From assembly GCA_024644045.1 (NCBI GenBank), contig JAHELT010000003.1, forward strand, positions 47,821 to 88,289: a DNA stretch of 40,469 nt, written 5' to 3'. Numbering within the stretch: position 1 is the first letter of the stretch; every line of letters begins with the position of its first letter. Of the stretch, positions 31,934 through 40,385 are shown piece by piece. Made by a program: the position numbers and the translations under genes. Origin of the DNA: Chromatiales bacterium. Its GTDB lineage: Bacteria > Pseudomonadota > Gammaproteobacteria > JAHELT01. The notes beneath the pieces were generated by a model, which was given only the letters and a program-made list of their open reading frames with translations, had not been told where the DNA came from and did no database searches.

Positions 31934-34482
31934 ATATCGCCGATGGTGACATGCACGTACTCGTTCTGATCCCGTGTCGAGCCATCGACGTTACGGTACA
32001 CGTGGCCGCAGTCGTCGCGCGCCAGCAGCGCCGCAGCAAACTGCATGCATAGCAGGTCGTTGCGTATTTGCACGCTTCCACTCAGGAGCGAGACCCGATC
32101 CCGCATTGCTACGCGCCCATCACCGGTAAACTGCCGAACGAACTCGTCGCCGTTGAAACCGCGGCCCATCCAGATTTTGTCCGATGTCAGCTTCCTCAGT
32201 TCTTCAGCGGTTAGCCGGGTCTCGACCTCGGGTTGGTACCCGTATGGCCATTCTGGAACACCGGCTTCTGCCAGTGCTCCTATTATGTGCTCGAGATCCT
32301 TCGCCCGGTAGTGCGACCAAAGTACCCGATACCGGGTGAGATTATCGAAGGGTGTCCATTGGCGAACAGCCGCCATAGCAGCTTTAGCTTCATCGATACG
32401 ACCGGTTTCGACGTATGACCCCGCGAGCGTTGTTTCGTACCGGCTTGCAAGGCCGCGAGCTTTCTCCAGCTGTTCGATAGCCCGCCGATACTGCCGGTCG
32501 AAGAAAAGCACGCGGCCGTATTCGCCGTGGAAATCAACCGTTGGTTTCGGGTCGAGCCTGAAAGCGATCTCCATCGCCGCCATGGCTTCGCGGTGCTTAC
32601 CAGAAATGCTGAGCACGATACCGAGGTCTATGTAACTGGAGGCTTTGTTGGGGTTCAGCGCAACAGCCTTTTGCGCGGATTCTTCGGCGACGGCGTACTC
32701 TCTTTGCGTGACCTGAAGCAACGCCAGCACGTCGTATGCATCCGGGTTGTCGGGGTCCAGCGATAACGCCTCGCTCGCCGACTCGTACGCGAGTTTACGC
32801 GCCGCGGTAGGAGGCATGACGTCGGCGGCGTCTATCTGCCAGATGTTGAAAGCGATCCTGGCAAGACCGGTGCGCGCCGCGCTGAAACCCGGATCGAGCT
32901 CCAGCGCTCGAAGATACATTTGCACGGCCTCGGCGTACTTGTCGTTGGTGACGCGCCGTCGCTCGGCGCGCAGGTAGTAGTCGTACGCTTCAAGATTAGC
33001 CGTGGGTGCTTTTGCGAGCTGCTGCTGCTCCGCGTCGGTCAGCTCCACCGCAAGCGCCGAGACGATGCTCTGAATTACGCGATCCTGCACGTCGAAGATC
33101 GCCTCCGACACGACCTCGTAACGCTCGGCCCACACCTGGCTGCCGACAGTCGTATCCGTGAGCTGGGCGTTTATGCGCAGAAGTTCACCGGTTCGCCGTA
33201 TGCTGCCGGCCAGCACGTAACGCACGCCGAGGTCCTCGGCCACCTGCCGCGTCGTGACGGGTGTGTCCTTGTAGGTGAACACCGAGTGGCGGGCGATGAC
33301 GAACAGCCCCGAGATCCTGGACAGATCCGTGATCAGGTCGTCGGTCATGCCGTCGGCAAAATGCTCCTGAGAGAGGTCGTCGCTCATGTTGGTGAAAGGC
33401 AGCACGGCGATCGAGGGTTTGTCCGGCAGCGTCAGTGTCGACGGCGACAACTTCTCCAGTGCTTGCCACGGTCTCAGCCAGAGCACGGTTCCAACCACGA
33501 TGAGCAGCGCAGCGAATGCCATGGCGGCGGGCACTATCTTGCGCGGTTCTGCTGGCGGTCTCGCGGGCGCCGTGTCGGGTGTCATCAGGACGCGATAGGC
33601 ACGCACCGGCTCGGCGATGTTCTTCACCGACTGTTCGCCGAGAAACTCGTAGGTCAGAGGCAGCTTCCTGCCGATCGCCCCACGCACCGATTCCGAGATA
33701 CACACACCACCCGGGTCGGCCAGACTCTCGAGTCGCGCGGCCACGTTAACGCCATCGCCGTAGATATCGTCACGATCGACGATCACGTCGCCGAGATTGA
33801 TCCCTATTCTGAACTGCAGCGTCTGGTCGGCCGGTCGCTCGGCGTTGCGCGCCGCAAGATCGCGTTGCACCTCGATTGCGCAGCTGAGTGCTTCGACCAC
33901 GGTGACGAACTCGGCTAACATGGCATCGCCCGCATAATGTACGACGCTGCCGTTATGATGCTCGATAGCCCGCGTGATGGCGTCGAGGTAGGCGCTCAGG
34001 ATGTCGTGTGTACCTTCCTCGTCGGCTTCTGTGAGCCGGCTGTATTCTGCGACGTCGGCGTAAATAATTGCTGCGAGCTTGCGCGTTCTACGCGGCGCCG
34101 GATGCGTGTCTGCTGAGTTGTCGCCGACCGCGGCCGCATGATCCACGTCGGCAATCAGCCGGTACCCGACCTTGGGAATGGTCTCGATAAAGCGCGGGTT
34201 GTTCCGATCGTCGTCGAACGCCTTGCGCAGCTTGGTGATGGAGTTGCTGAGGGCATCGTAACCTACAACCATGCCGTGCCAGACTTCCGCTTCGAGCTGC
34301 TCGCGCGTGATGACTTCGCCGGGGCGTTGCGCAAGATAAACCAGCAGCGCCATCGCGCGCGGTTCCAGCTTGACGGTGTCCTCACCTCGCGTGATACGGT
34401 TGCTGTCAGCGTGAACACGCCAACCGGCGATGCTGAATGCCTCGCCTGGACGGGCCGGCCCGGCTGTGCTTCGATTGCCCAT
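31909..34482 (-). CDS. membrane regulator: DNA-binding domain + class III cyclase + TolB-N + TPR (1)
   Basis: The product is 857 aa from the ATG at 34482 (GTG at 34491 is possible). In order: an OmpR/CadC-type winged helix (about 14-113), a class III nucleotide cyclase domain (about 135-300), one membrane helix (319-336), a TolB-N/FlgO-like domain (about 355-475; SIAVLPFTNMS, FADGMTDDLITDL), TPRs (about 495-720) and a C-terminal domain with WPYGYQ and a Cys pair. Metal ligands Asp143 and Asp186, and Asp239, Asn246 and Arg250 are kept, but the purine-selecting Lys is His182. The topology puts DNA binding and cyclase inside, TPRs in the periplasm. It is a paralogue of the protein at 37806. Confidence 0.9.
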   Translation of the reverse strand: MGNRSTAGPARPGEAFSIAGWRVHADSNRITRGEDTVKLEPRAMALLVYLAQRPGEVITREQLEAEVWHGMVVGYDALSNSITKLRKAFDDDRNNPRFIETIPKVGYRLIADVDHAAAVGDNSADTHPAPRRTRKLAAIIYADVAEYSRLTEADEEGTHDILSAYLDAITRAIEHHNGSVVHYAGDAMLAEFVTVVEALSCAIEVQRDLAARNAERPADQTLQFRIGINLGDVIVDRDDIYGDGVNVAARLESLADPGGVCISESVRGAIGRKLPLTYEFLGEQSVKNIAEPVRAYRVLMTPDTAPARPPAEPRKIVPAAMAFAALLIVVGTVLWLRPWQALEKLSPSTLTLPDKPSIAVLPFTNMSDDLSQEHFADGMTDDLITDLSRISGLFVIARHSVFTYKDTPVTTRQVAEDLGVRYVLAGSIRRTGELLRINAQLTDTTVGSQVWAERYEVVSEAIFDVQDRVIQSIVSALAVELTDAEQQQLAKAPTANLEAYDYYLRAERRRVTNDKYAEAVQMYLRALELDPGFSAARTGLARIAFNIWQIDAADVMPPTAARKLAYESASEALSLDPDNPDAYDVLALLQVTQREYAVAEESAQKAVALNPNKASSYIDLGIVLSISGKHREAMAAMEIAFRLDPKPTVDFHGEYGRVLFFDRQYRRAIEQLEKARGLASRYETTLAGSYVETGRIDEAKAAMAAVRQWTPFDNLTRYRVLWSHYRAKDLEHIIGALAEAGVPEWPYGYQPEVETRLTAEELRKLTSDKIWMGRGFNGDEFVRQFTGDGRVAMRDRVSLLSGSVQIRNDLLCMQFAAALLARDDCGHVYRNVDGSTRDQNEYVHVTIGDIYSFSVSE

Positions 34483-34585
34483 CGCGTCCACGAGCTTAGG
34501 CGGATGCCTGCTAGCTTACCAAATTCAAGCCCCAATGCCCGAGTGATGTGCACGCACCCGCAGCAGGTGCTCAGTGTGTCGCAGC

Positions 34586-34762
34586 CTACTTTTCCGGCAG
34601 CCGCTTCTGCGCCTGGGCAATCTCGACGATGGTCTCCAGGCGCACCAGGCGCTTGTCGATATCGATGGTGCGTTCTGAGAGCAGGTCGGTCGCGCGGTTG
34701 AGATGCTTCACCTCGTCGGTGAGCTTCAGCACGTCGATGAGCAGATCTTTCCAGCCGGCCAC
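34586..34762 (-). CDS. 58-aa coiled-coil protein paired with a ribbon-helix-helix protein
   Basis: A GTG at 34762 opens 58 codons ending in TAG, starting 5 bp after the ribbon-helix-helix gene. The sequence (MAGWKDLLIDVLKLTDEV then HLNRATDLLSERTIDIDKRL and VRLETIVEIAQ) has heptad spacing of Leu, Ile and Val through most of its length, with charged positions between, so it should form a coiled coil. Close packing with its neighbour implies they work together. It resembles small partner proteins seen next to such regulators, but no toxin motif is visible and I cannot name a family. Confidence 0.62.
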   Translation of the reverse strand: MAGWKDLLIDVLKLTDEVKHLNRATDLLSERTIDIDKRLVRLETIVEIAQAQKRLPEK

Positions 34763-34767
34763 GGCGC

Positions 34768-35046
34768 TCAGGTCCGGGTGTCGAGGGCTTTGAGTGTCTG
34801 CTCCACCTTGCGTCTCGCCGCCCGGGTCGATTTGACGGCTTCTTTCAGACGCGCCGAGACCAGCGCCATGAACTCGGGCGTGTCCAGCTCGTCAACAGCG
34901 TCCGGGTCGTAGGCATCGATGGCCTGGCGCACGACTTCGGCTGCCGATTTGTCCTCTCGAGACGCGATCAGCTTGAGCTTCTCGATCTGTCTTTCGGATA
35001 CGAGGTACTGCTTTCTTACCAGTTTCTCGTGGGTCGCGGTCGTCAT
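34768..35046 (-). CDS. ribbon-helix-helix-type DNA-binding protein
   Basis: The product is 92 aa. Residues 9-50 (VRKQYLVSERQIEKLKLIA then SAAEVVRQAIDAYDP) have the strand-helix-helix pattern of ribbon-helix-helix repressors; the remainder (about 55-92) is acidic and then strongly basic and helical. GGGAGA sits seven bases before the ATG. A promoter with a repeated heptamer lies just upstream, consistent with autorepression. It is followed by the 58-aa gene and, 103 bp later, the cyclase gene on the same strand, so it may also control the cyclase. Confidence 0.75.
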   Translation of the reverse strand: MTTATHEKLVRKQYLVSERQIEKLKLIASREDKSAAEVVRQAIDAYDPDAVDELDTPEFMALVSARLKEAVKSTRAARRKVEQTLKALDTRT

Positions 35047-35076
35047 GGACGATTCTCCCGTCGAGTTGAAGCGTCT

Positions 35077-35105
35077 ATTTTACCTATACACATCCACATA
35101 CACAA
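35077..35105 (-). promoter_or_regulatory. promoter with repeated operator half-sites ahead of the ribbon-helix-helix gene
   Basis: On the minus strand TTGTGT (35105-35100), a 17-bp spacer and TAAAAT (35082-35077) match sigma-70 elements (3/6 and 5/6). Two exact copies of TGTGTAT (35104-35098 and 35092-35086), 12 bp apart, lie across the -35 and spacer. Ribbon-helix-helix dimers bind such short tandem sites, so this is a likely self-regulation operator. Confidence 0.55.
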
Positions 35106-35201
35106 CATTGAGTGCCTTCGCCAGCGGCACCCGGGTGGCCAACGAGCGCCGTCGGCGGAGTAACATTAACTGCATGCTTCCTCACCGACCTGGTGACGCC
35201 C

Positions 35202-36020
35202 ATGGTCCGCGAACCCGACGAGCAGGCGCTGCTGGCACGTTTCTCCAGAAGGTACCAAAGCGCAACGTCTGGCCTCATGCGCAAGATCGAACGCCGCGTG
35301 CGTGGCAGCGACTACGGCGGCACCAGCTGGACGACCCGGCGTGAAGCGGATGGTATGGGTGAAATGCTCAAGCTCGCACCGGGCACGCGGCTGCTGGAGG
35401 TGGGGGCCGGTTCCGGCTGGCCCGGCCTGTACCTGGCGAAGGTAAGCGGCTGCGACGTCGCTTTGATCGACCTGCCGCTGCAGGGCCTGCGCATCGCGAA
35501 AGCGCGCGCGGCGCGCGATCAGCTTGCCGGGGCGTGCGGCGCCGCGGTGGCGGACGGATCGGCGTTACCGTTCCCCAGCGGCTGGTTCCATGCGGTCGTG
35601 CATTCCGATGTCCTCTGCTGTCTGCCACGGAAACTGGCAGTTCTGGCGTCCTGTCGCGACGTGATCTGCGCTGACGGGAGCATGGTCTTTTCGGTGATCC
35701 TCGTGACTCCGGGTCTCTCCGCCGGCGACTACCGCCAGGCGCTGGCCGGCGGACCCGCCTTCATAGCAGCCGACACAACCTACCCCCACATGCTGCAGCG
35801 GACGGGCTGGGAAATAACGGATCATGCCGACCTGACCGCGCAGTTCCTGACGTCGGTACGCGCACAGCTCGATGAAGAGGAAGCGCACGCGGAACAGCTG
35901 GCAAAGATTCTCGGTGCGGAGGAAACCAGCGAGTTGCTGAAGAGCAGGCGATCACGACTGGCTGCGCTCGAAGGCGGACTGATTCGCCGGGAGCTGTTTC
36001 AAGCCGTGCCAGTGGCATGA
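35202..36020 (+). CDS. class I SAM-dependent methyltransferase
   Basis: The product is 272 aa from the ATG at 35202 (a GTG at 35193 is also possible). Motif I is LLEVGAGSGWPG (64-75), strand 2 ends in Asp90 of LIDLP, and the following AVADGSALPFPSGWFHAVVHSDV carries motifs II-III with a small-molecule methyltransferase look. The N-terminal YGGTSWTTRREAD segment resembles methyltransferases acting on lipids or quinones; this is a guess. It is divergent from the ribbon-helix-helix gene across a 155-bp region and precedes the second YHS unit. Confidence 0.85.
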   Translation: MVREPDEQALLARFSRRYQSATSGLMRKIERRVRGSDYGGTSWTTRREADGMGEMLKLAPGTRLLEVGAGSGWPGLYLAKVSGCDVALIDLPLQGLRIAKARAARDQLAGACGAAVADGSALPFPSGWFHAVVHSDVLCCLPRKLAVLASCRDVICADGSMVFSVILVTPGLSAGDYRQALAGGPAFIAADTTYPHMLQRTGWEITDHADLTAQFLTSVRAQLDEEEAHAEQLAKILGAEETSELLKSRRSRLAALEGGLIRRELFQAVPVA

Positions 36021-36059
36021 GGCTGAGTATCGATTGCCCACTTTGGTCGAACAAAAAAA

Positions 36060-36143
36060 GTCTAAGTTACTGATTCTGAAACGATTAGTTTTTCGGTAGA
36101 AAAGCAACCGGTTTCCGTCACATCTTTTCGGCCGGCATCTGTT
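36060..36143 (+). promoter_or_regulatory. conserved upstream block, copy B (ahead of second YHS unit)
   Basis: This block aligns with 29234-29319. It contains TTACTGATT (36067), TTTTCGGTAGAAAA (36090-36103; arms TTTTC and GAAAA four bases apart), a CAC at 36119-36121, and GGCCGGCATCTGTT (36130-36143). It is AT-rich compared with the flanks and ends 91 bp before the YHS start codon. Conservation in two places, with no coding sense, argues for a protein-binding or structured-RNA role. Confidence 0.6.
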
Positions 36144-36234
36144 TGGATGTGCTCACCGAGCAACGGCAGCCGGTCGATTTGCCAGCCCCGAAAACTCGGC
36201 GCATAGTTTTGAATGCAGTCACAGGAGGTTCATC

Positions 36235-36723
36235 ATGAACACGAGCATGACGCGCGGTACCCTTACTCGTCCCGGCTTGACCACCCTGGTTCTGGTCTTT
36301 GCCGTGGGAGCGGCAGCGATCACCAGTCCGGTGCACGCCGGCAAGATAATCAATACCACGAACAGCGGCTACGCGATCGGAGGCTACGATCCGGTGGCCT
36401 ATTTCACGATGGGCCGGGCGGTGCAGGGCTCCCGGGACATCGTCTACGAATGGCTGGGGGCGAAATGGCTTTTTGCCAATGCAGAGCACCGGAAGCTCTT
36501 CGTCGCCGATTCGTTCAAGTATCTCCCGCAGCACGGTGGCTACTGCTCGAGTGCGGCCAAATCAGGCAGTCAAGGCGAGATTGATCCTCGCGCCTGGCAG
36601 ATCGTCGACGGCAAGCTGTACTTGTTCTATTCCAATAGAACCAAGCAACGGTTTAAAACGGACGATCCCGCCGTCGTTGAAGCAGATGCGCGTTGGGAAA
36701 AGGTAAAGGCGGGCCTGGAGTAG
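36235..36723 (+). CDS. exported YHS-domain protein (2)
   Basis: The product is 162 aa. A signal peptide ends near VHA (about residue 35). The YHS domain reads AIGGYDPVAYFTMGRAVQGS, then WLFANAEHRKLFVAD and HGGYCSS, and WQIVDGKLYLFYS, ending in KVKAGL like YHS protein 1. The Cys in GGYCSS is the likely metal or redox centre. AGGAGG lies six to seven bases before the ATG. It is followed 80 bp later by the Cache-YHS gene. Confidence 0.92.
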   Translation: MNTSMTRGTLTRPGLTTLVLVFAVGAAAITSPVHAGKIINTTNSGYAIGGYDPVAYFTMGRAVQGSRDIVYEWLGAKWLFANAEHRKLFVADSFKYLPQHGGYCSSAAKSGSQGEIDPRAWQIVDGKLYLFYSNRTKQRFKTDDPAVVEADARWEKVKAGLE

Positions 36724-36803
36724 ATATTGCGCGGGCTGATACACCTCGATCCTTTGGCGTGCAAGCGCTCATCGAAGGAAACCGAGAAAGGGAGGAATCG
36801 CTG

Positions 36804-37658
36804 ATGACCGGTTTGAGACATTGTCTACCAGCCCTGTTCGCTGCGACCGTTTGGTTCGGCACCGTGGTTGCGTCGGAGTTCGGCACGCCCGAGCAAGCCA
36901 GGGCGTTGCTGGAGCGAGCGGTCGTTGCGCTCCAGAAGGATAGAACTGCCGCCCTTGACGCTTTCAGTAGAAAAGACAGTGGATTCCAGGACCGTGATCT
37001 GTATGTGTTTTGCGGCGGTCCCGACGGCAAGCTCTCGGCTCACCCGAAATACAAAGGCGCACCCATGCGGCGCTTCAAGGACTTCGCCGGGAACGCCTTC
37101 GGCGAGGAGATGTACGAGGTCGCGACTGAAGGCAAGTTCTCGCAGGTGAAGTATCTGGCAATGCGTCGCGGCGAATTGCATCCTCGCAGAAAAACGTCGC
37201 TGATAACGAAGGTCGACGATCAGATCTGCGGCGTCGGCTACTTCGAAGACGCGCCTGCGTCCAGCCGTAATCTTGCCATCAACGACTTCGAGGGCGTGTT
37301 CATCTATGGCTACGATCCCGTGGCCTACTTCACCATGGATAAGCCGGTGAAAGGCTCAGCGGAGTTCGCCCACGAATATCTGGGCGCGGACTGGCACTTC
37401 GTCAACGCCGAGCACAGGCGAATGTTCGCCGCCCAGCCCATCAAGTACATTCCCCAGCACGGCGGGTTCTGTTCATCGGGTGCGAGCGGCGCCACACGTA
37501 TGAGTGCGGCCAATCCAAGAGCCTGGCGCATCATCGAGGGGAAGCTGTACCTGTTCGCGGGGACGCGTCTGGTGGACGGCTACAACCCGGATGCCCCCGA
37601 AGCTGTCGCCGCGAATGCCGACTGGCAGAAAAAACTCATGGACCTCGTAAGCCAGTAG
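36804..37658 (+). CDS. exported Cache-YHS fusion protein
   Basis: The product is 284 aa with a signal peptide (cut near VVA, about residue 23). Residues about 25-150 match a single Cache_2 sensor domain: RALLERAVVALQKDR, DRDLYVFCGGPDGKLSAHP, FKDFAGNAFGEEMYEVA and GVGYF. From about 160 a YHS domain follows (IYGYDPVAYFTMDKPVKGS, WHFVNAEHRRMFAAQP, HGGFCSSGAS, WRIIEGKLYLFAG). Cache domains bind small ligands in membrane receptors; here there is no membrane anchor, so the whole protein should be free in the periplasm. The start has GGGAGG upstream. Confidence 0.9.
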   Translation: MTGLRHCLPALFAATVWFGTVVASEFGTPEQARALLERAVVALQKDRTAALDAFSRKDSGFQDRDLYVFCGGPDGKLSAHPKYKGAPMRRFKDFAGNAFGEEMYEVATEGKFSQVKYLAMRRGELHPRRKTSLITKVDDQICGVGYFEDAPASSRNLAINDFEGVFIYGYDPVAYFTMDKPVKGSAEFAHEYLGADWHFVNAEHRRMFAAQPIKYIPQHGGFCSSGASGATRMSAANPRAWRIIEGKLYLFAGTRLVDGYNPDAPEAVAANADWQKKLMDLVSQ

Positions 37659-37677
37659 CCTGGTCTGGTGACATACG

Positions 37678-37751
37678 CCCTCACTCCGGACCCTCTCCGA
37701 GCGGGACAGGGAAGGCAAAGCCCTTTCCCTTCGGGGGGTCGGGATGAGGGG
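37678..37751. repeat. imperfect palindrome, possibly a dispersed intergenic (REP-like) element
   Basis: CCCTCACTCCGGACCC (from 37678) pairs imperfectly with GGGTCGGGATGAGGG (to about 37750), around an inner hairpin GGGAAGGC / GCCCTTTCCC. The outer arms resemble a sequence type common between proteobacterial genes. It sits between the two convergent genes (Cache-YHS and cyclase 2), where it may also end transcription, though there is no clear T-run. Confidence 0.5.
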
Positions 37752-37805
37752 CGCGAACAGCCGCTCGATACGGCACGTGGCTCTGCTCCCCGATTTGTAG
37801 TCCTC

Positions 37806-40385
37806 TCACGGCTCGATCGTGAAGTTGAAGATCCCTTGTGGACCAACCAACGCGTACTTGTTTTGTTGCGCGGGATTTCCCTCTGGGTTGCGGAATAAAT
37901 AGTTACAGAGTTCCTGGCCACCGGCAAGCGCGGGAAAGCGAAGACACAATCTGTCACCTTCAACCCGGGCAGAGCCAGTCAGAAGTGAGTCGGAACCTCT
38001 GAATGCAACATTGCCTTCCTCGTCGATTTCCTGCGCAAATGATCCTAGAGCGTTTACGTCGTGGCCGATCCAGGACCGACCGAAGGCAATCGCCGCGATC
38101 TCCGCACCGCTCAGTCGATTTTCCGCACGTCCCTGGAAGCCGTACGGCCACTGAGGGATCCCTGCTTTCCGTAGCAGTTCGACTTGAAGCTCGAGATCGT
38201 CAGCGCGTTTGTATTGTGCGTACGCCACGCGCACGAAGGCGAGACTGGCAGAAGGATTGGACGCGACGATCTTTTCCACCATCGCCCTTGCTTCTGCAGC
38301 CCGCCCGAGTTGAGCATAGGTCATCGCAAGTATGCTGTAATACTGCACGCCCCCGTCCAGCGCCTTTTCCAGATGGTCTATTGCTTCGGGGTATTGGCGG
38401 TTCCAGAAAAGCACAAAACCCAGGACGCCGTGGAACAGCGGCGGAGGACTTGGTTCCAGGCGCAGTGCAGTTGTCATCACCGCTAACGCTTCGGCGTGCT
38501 CGCCCGCATAAGCGAGCACTGCGGCGAGCGCGGAAATGATATCGGGATCGTTTGGCTGAAGCGAAACCGCCTTTTGCGCCGACGTGATAGCCAGCTCGTG
38601 CTCACCTTCAATCAGTTGCAGTCGGGCAAGTACCGAGTACGCCTGCGCATTGTTCGGATCCAGTGTAAGCGCTTTGCTGGCCGCCGCGTAGGCGAGCTTG
38701 CGGGCGGCTGGCGCGGGTAGAATTACCATGCCCCATTGCAGTATCTCGCGCGCCGTGCGCGCAATGCCGGCATAGGCATCGGCGAATTCCGGATCCAGCT
38801 CGATCGCTTTCTGGTAGTAGGACAGTGCAAGTTGCTTGTTCTCACTACCCCATAAGTTCCCGATACGTTTTGCACGCTGGAAATAGTCGTAGGCTTCCAG
38901 GTTGCGCGTTGGTATGCGAGCGACGAGAGATTTTTCCGCATCGGTCAGCGTGACTTCGAGCGCTGCGGTGATCCTGTTGATCACCTGGTCTTGGAGTGAA
39001 AAGATATCTGCAGCCTCGCCGTCGTACCGCTCGGCCCACAGATGCCTGTCGGTGGCCGCGTCGATCAGCTGGGCATTGATGCGAACCTCGCCGCCCGCCC
39101 GGCGCACGCTTCCTTCCAGCACAAAACGCACCCCGAGTTCCTCGGCCACTTGCGATACGCGCACCGGTTTTCCCTTGTATGAAAAGCTGGTATGGCGTGC
39201 GATCACGAACAGACCGGATATCTTGGACAGATCCGTGATCAGGTCATCCGTCATGCCGTCGGCGAAATGGTCCTGTTCCGCGTCGCTGCTCATGTTGGTG
39301 AACGGCAATACAGCGATTGAGGGTTGATCCGGCAGCGGGAAGACCATGCGGGTGACTGGCGCAGGCTCGTCCTGCGTCGACCATGGCTGCAGCCATACGA
39401 GCAGGCCACCGCCGATCAAGACCAGCAGCGCCGCTATTACCAGCGCCGTCGGTTCTCGCGGTACGTTGATAGGTCGCTTCGGTCGTGAGCGGGCATCCGG
39501 CAGGACACGGTAGGCCCGCACCGGTGCGGCGATGTTCTTGACCGACTGCTCGCCGAGGAACTCGAAGCCGAGTGACAGCTTGCTGCCGATGGCGCCGCGC
39601 ACGGCCTCGGAAATACAAATTCCCCCCGGGTCGGCCAGGCTCTCCAGCCTGGCCGCGACATTGACTCCCTCACCGAAGATATCGTCGCGGTCGACGATCA
39701 CATCACCCAGGTTGATGCCGATGCGAAACTGCAGTTTGCGCTCGGCGGGCTGGTGCGCGTTTCTCGCGGCGAGGTCGCGCTGCACGTCTACCGAGCAGGT
39801 GACCGCCTCGACCACGGTGCTGAACTCCGCCAGCACTGCATCGCCTGCGTAGTGCACGACCTTGCCGTTGTGGTGAGCGATCGCATTGGTGATGGAGTCG
39901 AGATGCCCGCTCAGAACGTGATGAGTCCCTTCCTCGTCGGCTTCTGTGAGCCGGCTGTACTCGGCAACATCGGCGTACAGGATCGCCGCGAGCTTGCGTT
40001 CCAGTGGCTGTGCTGAGCGCCCGGTCTCGCCCTCAGGCGATATACGAGTGATCACCGCGATCAACTGGTAGCCGACCTTGGGAATGGTCTGTATGACGAC
40101 GGGTTTTTTTGGATCGTCTCCAAAAGCCTTGCGCAGTCTGGCGATGACATTGCTGAGGGCGTCGTATCCCACCACGCCGCCCGGCCAGATCCTGTCTTCC
40201 AGATCCTGACGCTTGACCACGACACCAGGCTCCTCGGCCAGACAAGCGAGCACCGCCATAGTGCGGGGTTCCAACCTGACAGACTGCTCGCCCTTCGTGA
40301 TCAGATTCCGCGAGATATAGACGTCCCAACCTGCAATGCGCAGGCTGTGGTTTGGCGACGTTGGCGCAGGGTCTTTTTCGTTCAA
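37806..40385 (-). CDS. membrane regulator: DNA-binding domain + class III cyclase + TolB-N + TPR (2)
   Basis: The product is about 859 aa from a TTG at 40385, which has GAGGA eight bases upstream and gives the same N-terminal length as its paralogue; an ATG at 40460 would add 25 residues. Domains match those of the gene at 31909: winged helix (about 15-112), cyclase (about 130-295), membrane helix (312-332), TolB-N-like (about 355-478), TPRs and the C-terminal WPYGFQ/Cys-pair domain. Asp139, Asp182, Asp235, Asn242 and Arg246 are kept, and His178 again replaces the purine-selecting Lys. The two proteins are clearly homologous but far from identical, so the duplication is old. Confidence 0.9.
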   Translation of the reverse strand: MNEKDPAPTSPNHSLRIAGWDVYISRNLITKGEQSVRLEPRTMAVLACLAEEPGVVVKRQDLEDRIWPGGVVGYDALSNVIARLRKAFGDDPKKPVVIQTIPKVGYQLIAVITRISPEGETGRSAQPLERKLAAILYADVAEYSRLTEADEEGTHHVLSGHLDSITNAIAHHNGKVVHYAGDAVLAEFSTVVEAVTCSVDVQRDLAARNAHQPAERKLQFRIGINLGDVIVDRDDIFGEGVNVAARLESLADPGGICISEAVRGAIGSKLSLGFEFLGEQSVKNIAAPVRAYRVLPDARSRPKRPINVPREPTALVIAALLVLIGGGLLVWLQPWSTQDEPAPVTRMVFPLPDQPSIAVLPFTNMSSDAEQDHFADGMTDDLITDLSKISGLFVIARHTSFSYKGKPVRVSQVAEELGVRFVLEGSVRRAGGEVRINAQLIDAATDRHLWAERYDGEAADIFSLQDQVINRITAALEVTLTDAEKSLVARIPTRNLEAYDYFQRAKRIGNLWGSENKQLALSYYQKAIELDPEFADAYAGIARTAREILQWGMVILPAPAARKLAYAAASKALTLDPNNAQAYSVLARLQLIEGEHELAITSAQKAVSLQPNDPDIISALAAVLAYAGEHAEALAVMTTALRLEPSPPPLFHGVLGFVLFWNRQYPEAIDHLEKALDGGVQYYSILAMTYAQLGRAAEARAMVEKIVASNPSASLAFVRVAYAQYKRADDLELQVELLRKAGIPQWPYGFQGRAENRLSGAEIAAIAFGRSWIGHDVNALGSFAQEIDEEGNVAFRGSDSLLTGSARVEGDRLCLRFPALAGGQELCNYLFRNPEGNPAQQNKYALVGPQGIFNFTIEP

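Noticed and set aside
34586-35105. Calling the small gene pair a toxin-antitoxin module
   Set aside because: The arrangement fits, but the second product has no toxin motif; the claim is left as a regulator plus partner.
37678-37751. A standard Rho-independent terminator
   Set aside because: The palindrome is long and imperfect and has no T-run on either strand; a REP-like repeat is a better description.
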